In this document: piece by piece, positions 5,769 to 8,350 of the stretch
Position numbering within the stretch: the stretch's first letter is position 1
Layout: the number at the start of each line of letters is the position of its first letter
DNA from: Gemmatimonadales bacterium
GTDB taxonomy: Bacteria; Gemmatimonadota; Gemmatimonadetes; Gemmatimonadales; GWC2-71-9
Assembly (NCBI GenBank): GCA_013813675.1
Contig: JACCRH010000178.1
Coordinates: 1-8,350 of the forward strand
Length of the DNA: 8,350 bases
Direction of reading: 5' to 3'
Translations under genes and position numbers: made by a program
The notes under the pieces: model-generated
The model's input: the letters and a program-made list of their open reading frames with translations, nothing else
Told to the model about the DNA's origin: nothing
Databases searched by the model: none

Positions 5769-6172
5769 TCCGCCCTCTGACCCAAGCTGAGCTGGAGGCC
5801 GAAGGCGTGGCGCTCGGCCGCTCGCTGCCGCCAGGGACGCTGCTCACGTTCGAGGGCGAGCTCGGGGCGGGGAAGACGACGTTCATCAAGGCCATCGCGC
5901 GGGGGCTCGGCGTGGCGGCGGCGACCAGCCCTACCTACGCGCTGGTTCACCGGTATCGAGCTCGCCGGGGTCCGGTGTTCCATCTCGACTGCTTCCGGCT
6001 GCGCGCCCCGGATGAAGCGGCCGATCTCGATTGGGAGGGGCTGCTCGGCGAGGGCGACGCGATCCTGGTCGAATGGCCGGAGCGCGCGGGAGCGTGGCTG
6101 CCGCAGCCCGCGAGGCGCTTTCGGCTGCACCATCTGCCGGACGCCGATCGCCGCGGCCTGGAGATCGTCTGA
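5765..6172 (+). CDS. tsaE: TsaE, ATPase of tRNA t6A37 synthesis
   Basis: TsaE (YjeE) is the P-loop ATPase that binds the TsaB-TsaD complex and is required, with TsaC, to make N6-threonylcarbamoyladenosine at position 37 of ANN-decoding tRNAs in the cytoplasm. The product has 135 residues, slightly short of the usual 140-160. Walker A is GELGAGKTT (31-39); the family motif SPTY is at 55-58; the HLDCFRL segment (73-79) matches the conserved H-D-(Y/F)R Walker-B-like strand; a VEWPERA motif follows before the C-terminus. The GTG start at 5765 overlaps the uvrB TGA in the sequence GTGA. No ribosome site is visible, so translation probably depends on ribosomes finishing uvrB. Confidence 0.93.
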   Translation: MIRPLTQAELEAEGVALGRSLPPGTLLTFEGELGAGKTTFIKAIARGLGVAAATSPTYALVHRYRARRGPVFHLDCFRLRAPDEAADLDWEGLLGEGDAILVEWPERAGAWLPQPARRFRLHHLPDADRRGLEIV

Positions 6173-6891
6173 TGTGGCTGGCCATGGACACCGCGAGCGA
6201 CCGCGCTTCCGTCGCCATCGGCCTCGGCGCCGGAGATGCGGTCGAAGAGAGTCTGAGCGGCGCGCGGCGCCACGCGGCCGCCCTGCTTCCGATGATCCAG
6301 GCGGTCCTCCAGCGGCGCGGCGCCACGCTGGACCGGGTGACCGGCCTGGTGGTGAGCGACGGGCCGGGCAGCTTTACCGGGCTTCGGGTCGGCGCCTCGG
6401 TCGGTAAGGCGCTGGCCCGCGCTCGCGGGCTGCCGCTCTGGACCGCGCCATCCCTGATCGTGCGGGCGGCCGGAGTGGCCGGCCCGGGGCGGAGGCTGGT
6501 GCTCGCGGTGGCCGACGCCCTCAGGGGTGAGGTATACGCCGCCGCCGCGCGGTTCGAGGCCGGCCGGGTTCAGGTGGAGCTCGAGCCCGGTGTGTGGCAG
6601 CCCGAGGCACTGGCCCGGCTCGACCTTGCTCCCGATGCGCTGGTGGGCGAAGCGCCCGCCGCCGCGGTCGCGGTGCTCGAGCGGTGGACCGGAGTGGAGC
6701 TGATCCGTCCACCGCGCGGCTCGCCCCACGCGGCCGAGCTCATCGGTCTCGTCGCGGCCCAGGGCGGCGCGCGTCGGGTGGACGACGTGCAGGGATGGGA
6801 GCCGGTGTACGGCCGGCCGGCTGAAGCGCAGGCGCGGTGGGAGGCCGCTCATGGACGCCCGCTCTCGGATTCGGTCGGCGGCGCTCGCTGA
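6172..6891 (+). CDS. tsaB: TsaB, tRNA t6A37 complex dimerisation subunit
   Basis: TsaB (YeaZ) is an ASKHA-fold, inactive paralogue of TsaD that dimerises with it and is needed for threonylcarbamoyl transfer to tRNA. The product has 239 residues, a normal length. It begins MWLAMDTAS (DTAS at 6-9, the phosphate-1-type strand) and carries the family signature DGPGSFTGLRVG at 63-74. The C-terminus shows WEPVYGRPAEAQARW, typical of the family. The reading frame is open upstream to at least 6031, but the ATG at 6172 fits the family N-terminus, overlaps the tsaE stop by one base (TGATG) and has GGAG (6160-6163) eight bases before it. Its last 41 bases overlap rimI. TsaD, its essential partner, must be encoded elsewhere. 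Confidence 0.95.
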   Translation: MWLAMDTASDRASVAIGLGAGDAVEESLSGARRHAAALLPMIQAVLQRRGATLDRVTGLVVSDGPGSFTGLRVGASVGKALARARGLPLWTAPSLIVRAAGVAGPGRRLVLAVADALRGEVYAAAARFEAGRVQVELEPGVWQPEALARLDLAPDALVGEAPAAAVAVLERWTGVELIRPPRGSPHAAELIGLVAAQGGARRVDDVQGWEPVYGRPAEAQARWEAAHGRPLSDSVGGAR

Positions 6892-7309
6892 CGCCGCGGC
6901 GCTCGTCGCCATCGAGCGCCGCTGCTTCAGCGATCCCTGGAGCGAACCCAGCTTTCGCGAGGCGCTCGGCTCCGAATGGACCTTCGGGCTGGTGGCGGAA
7001 ACCGGCCGCGGGTTGGCCGGATATCTGATCGGGAGGGAGGCCGCCGGGAGCGGCGAGGTGCTGAATCTGGCCGTCGCACCCGAATTCCGGCGGCGCGGCA
7101 TCGGCGGCGCGCTGCTCGAGGCGGGGCTGGTGGCCTTTCGCCGCCGCCACGCGACCGAGGTCGTTCTCGAGGTCCGGGAGTCGAACCGCTCGGCCCAGGC
7201 ACTCTACGTCGCACGGGGGTTTCAGCCCGTCGGCCAGCGCGCCTCGTACTATCGCAACCCCAAGGAGGACGCCCTCGTGTTGCGTCTTCCGCTGCGCCAG
7301 CCTGCGTGA
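6851..7309 (+). CDS. rimI: RimI-type protein N-terminal alanine acetyltransferase (GNAT)
   Basis: RimI acetylates the N-terminal alanine of ribosomal protein S18 in E. coli using acetyl-CoA; relatives act on more protein N-termini. The product has 152 residues, the usual size. CFSDPWSEPSF (25-35) is the family's substrate-side motif. LNLAVAPEFRRRGIGGALL (71-89) is the acetyl-CoA binding motif with R-R-x-G-x-G. LEVRESNRSAQALY (106-119) carries Glu107 and Tyr119, which align by motif with the catalytic Glu and Tyr of E. coli RimI, and ARGF and YY follow. The ATG at 6851 lies inside tsaB, overlaps it by 41 bases, and is preceded by GGGAGG (6838-6843) seven bases upstream. RimI genes are commonly next to tsaB. 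This closes the uvrB operon; the 102 bases after it hold the ssb promoter candidate. Confidence 0.93.
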   Translation: MDARSRIRSAALADAAALVAIERRCFSDPWSEPSFREALGSEWTFGLVAETGRGLAGYLIGREAAGSGEVLNLAVAPEFRRRGIGGALLEAGLVAFRRRHATEVVLEVRESNRSAQALYVARGFQPVGQRASYYRNPKEDALVLRLPLRQPA

Positions 7310-7335
7310 CGCGGGCACCGGTGGCGTGAGTCCGG

Positions 7336-7364
7336 TTGGCAAGGCGCGGCCTGAGCTGCATCTT
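7336..7364 (+). promoter_or_regulatory. Candidate promoter of ssb
   Basis: TTGGCA (7336-7341) matches the -35 consensus at five of six positions. Seventeen bases later CATCTT (7359-7364), preceded by TG, is a fair -10; an overlapping TTATCC (7363-7368) is an alternative with a longer spacer. Transcription would start near 7371, leaving a leader of about 40 bases with the GGAGG ribosome site at 7402-7406. ssb could also be read from the upstream operon, since I see no clear terminator between 7310 and 7336. Confidence 0.42.
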
Positions 7365-7411
7365 ATCCGGGTCAGCACGAAGGGCCCACTGTCAGCTTCC
7401 TGGAGGTGCAT

Positions 7412-7888
7412 GTGAGCCGGAGTCTGAACAAAGTCATTCTGATCGGGAACCTGGGCGCGGACCCCGAAGTCCGCAGCACCTCGAACGGTTCGCGGGTGGC
7501 CACTCTGTCGCTGGCCACCAGCCGGCGGTGGAAAAACCAGTCCGGCGAGCAGCAGGAAAAAACCGAGTGGCATCGGGTCATCCTCTGGAACAACAAGGGG
7601 TCGAGTCTGGCGGATCTGGCGGAGCGCTATTGCAAGAAGGGCGACAAGCTCTACGTCGAGGGGAGCATCGAGTACCGCTCCTGGCAGGACCGCGAGGGCC
7701 AGACCCGCTACACCACCGAGATCACCGCGCGGGAAGTCATCCTCCTGAGCGGCAAGAGCGACGGGGCGGAATCCTTCACGCCGGCCAACAAGGTGGCCGC
7801 CGCCACCGCGGCGCCGAAGGGCAAGGACCAGTCGTTCGAGGATTTCCCCGAGGCGCTCGACTCGGAAGACGACGATCTGCCGTTTTGA
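7412..7888 (+). CDS. ssb: Single-stranded DNA-binding protein SSB
   Basis: SSB coats single-stranded DNA in replication, repair and recombination. The product has 158 residues. The OB fold spans about 1-108: SRSLNKVILIGNLGADPEVR at the start, WKNQSGEQQEKTEWHRVILW in the middle (Trp40, Trp53 and Trp59 among the aromatic residues placed to stack on DNA), then a YVEGSIEYRSWQDREGQTRY strand pair. A short linker follows (about 109-145), and the protein ends in the acidic tip DDDLPF, which recruits partner proteins such as RecO, PriA and exonuclease I. The GTG at 7412 gives the canonical M-SRSLNKV start and is five bases after GGAGG (7402-7406). A GTG at 7406 in the same frame overlaps that ribosome site, and the ATG at 7410 is out of frame. 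ssb converges on tyrS. Confidence 0.96.
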   Translation: MSRSLNKVILIGNLGADPEVRSTSNGSRVATLSLATSRRWKNQSGEQQEKTEWHRVILWNNKGSSLADLAERYCKKGDKLYVEGSIEYRSWQDREGQTRYTTEITAREVILLSGKSDGAESFTPANKVAAATAAPKGKDQSFEDFPEALDSEDDDLPF

Positions 7889-7910
7889 TCTGGGGTGCCG
7901 TGCGAGTGGA

Positions 7911-7978
7911 GTGAGCGGTCCCGGGAGGCTGGGGTTGGCGGGGCTTGGCCAGCCTCCCGGGCCCCTCGGTTCGCTCAC
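7911..7978. terminator. Nested hairpin between convergent ssb and tyrS (likely bidirectional terminator)
   Basis: Perfect 13-base arms, CCCGGGAGGCTGG (7920-7932) and CCAGCCTCCCGGG (7949-7961), enclose a 16-base loop. A second perfect stem outside it pairs GTGAGCG (7911-7917) with CGCTCAC (7972-7978). The structure starts 22 bases after the ssb stop and ends 43 bases before the tyrS stop. Neither side has a T run, so this is not a classical intrinsic terminator. It could act as a U-less terminator, a Rho pause site or a 3' end-protecting stem for both messages. Confidence 0.7.
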
Positions 7979-8021
7979 CGTGGCTCCGTGACGTGCCAGC
8001 CCATCAGCTATTCGCCCGTGC

Positions 8022-8350
8022 TCAGGGCGACAGCACGAGCCGCACGTAGTTCTTCTTTCCCTTCCGCAGAATGACGAACGGCTCCTCCGCCGGCCCGTGG
8101 AGATCGCTCTCGCCCAGCGTCGCGTCCACCCGTTCGATCGCCTGCCCGTTGAGGTAGTACCCCCTCCCCTCGATCCCCCGACGCGCATCCGCCTTCGAGC
8201 TGGCAAGTCCGCTCGCGAGCAGCGCGTCGAGGATCGGCCGCTCCAGCACGTCCGTCCGCGCCACCGACTTGGTCGGCATCTCGGGCGGCGTCTCGAGGTC
8301 GAGCTCCCCGCTGAACAGCGCCGCGCTCGCCTGGACCGCCTGCTCGGCGG
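8022..8350 (-). CDS. tyrS: Tyrosyl-tRNA synthetase, C-terminal part (runs off right edge)
   Basis: The last 108 residues of a bacterial tyrosyl-tRNA synthetase are visible, ending at the TGA complementary to 8022-8024. The segment begins with a helix (AEQAVQASAALFSG), the usual connector after the anticodon-binding region. The S4 RNA-binding domain follows, with a GLASSKADARRGIEGRGYYLNG helix-turn-helix core (split here as GLASSKADARRGI and EGRGYYLNG) and the closing LRKGKKNYVRLV strand that is highly characteristic of TyrRS. The enzyme charges tRNA-Tyr; the S4 domain grips the long variable arm of the tRNA. The catalytic domain with HIGH and KMSKS motifs lies beyond the window. An internal ATG at 8279 is not the start because the coding frame continues to the right edge. 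Confidence 0.93.
   Translation of the reverse strand, partial: AEQAVQASAALFSGELDLETPPEMPTKSVARTDVLERPILDALLASGLASSKADARRGIEGRGYYLNGQAIERVDATLGESDLHGPAEEPFVILRKGKKNYVRLVLSP

Noticed and set aside
5765..6172. tsaE as a frameshifted extension of uvrB
   Set aside because: The overlap is the ordinary GTGA stop-start arrangement. UvrB ends normally after its UVR motif, and TsaE is complete from its own GTG.
7310..7335. Terminator directly after rimI
   Set aside because: The bases are GC-rich with an ACCGGT palindrome but no stem of useful length and no T run, so I do not call one.
5947..8206. Two long minus-strand open frames (5947-7101 and 6740-8206) across tsaE, tsaB, rimI and ssb
   Set aside because: They span several genes and intergenic gaps, lack any family motif and have shadow-type composition. 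The plus-strand genes explain the open reading.

Overview
The window is GC-rich (visibly about two thirds G+C), with tightly packed genes, codons ending mostly in G or C, and several GTG starts. Gene content and protein style (short secreted or lipid-anchored proteins, an orphan EVE protein, uvrB followed by the t6A genes) suggest an environmental, Gram-negative-type bacterium. My best guess is Gemmatimonadota or a relative, inferred from general resemblance and not proven. There are no phage, transposon, CRISPR or RNA-gene signals.

Layout. (1) 1-449, minus strand: the N-terminal part of a YpfJ-type membrane-anchored zinc metallopeptidase, running off the left edge. (2) 450-609: a divergent control region with a GTGA-N6-TCAC dyad. 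(3) 610-1786, plus strand: a small LysM protein, a small lipoprotein and an EVE-domain protein. (4) 1787-2284: about 500 bp without an intact gene. It holds three recognisable gene fragments (the start of a GntR/MocR regulator, the tail of an unidentified gene and the start of a GNAT acetyltransferase). (5) 2285-3667, minus strand: a DAO-family FAD oxidoreductase. (6) 3668-3722: a short divergent promoter region. (7) 3723-7309, plus strand: uvrB, tsaE, tsaB and rimI, each overlapping the next, so almost certainly one operon. (8) 7412-7888, plus strand: ssb with its own candidate promoter. (9) 7911-7978: a strong nested hairpin between convergent genes. (10) 8022-8350, minus strand: the C-terminal S4 domain of tyrosyl-tRNA synthetase, running off the right edge.

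How the genes work together. The operon pairs excision repair (UvrB) with the TsaE and TsaB parts of the tRNA t6A37 machinery and with RimI, the protein N-acetyltransferase commonly encoded beside tsaB. SSB then adds DNA maintenance. TsaD and TsaC, also needed for t6A, are not in the window. The left half is a set of envelope-type proteins.

Most of the window is conserved housekeeping DNA. I do not see a convincing new system. The points most worth a second look are the gene graveyard at 1787-2284, two -10 elements placed so close to start codons that the transcripts may be leaderless (EVE gene and uvrB), the CRP-like dyad, and the nested hairpin after ssb.
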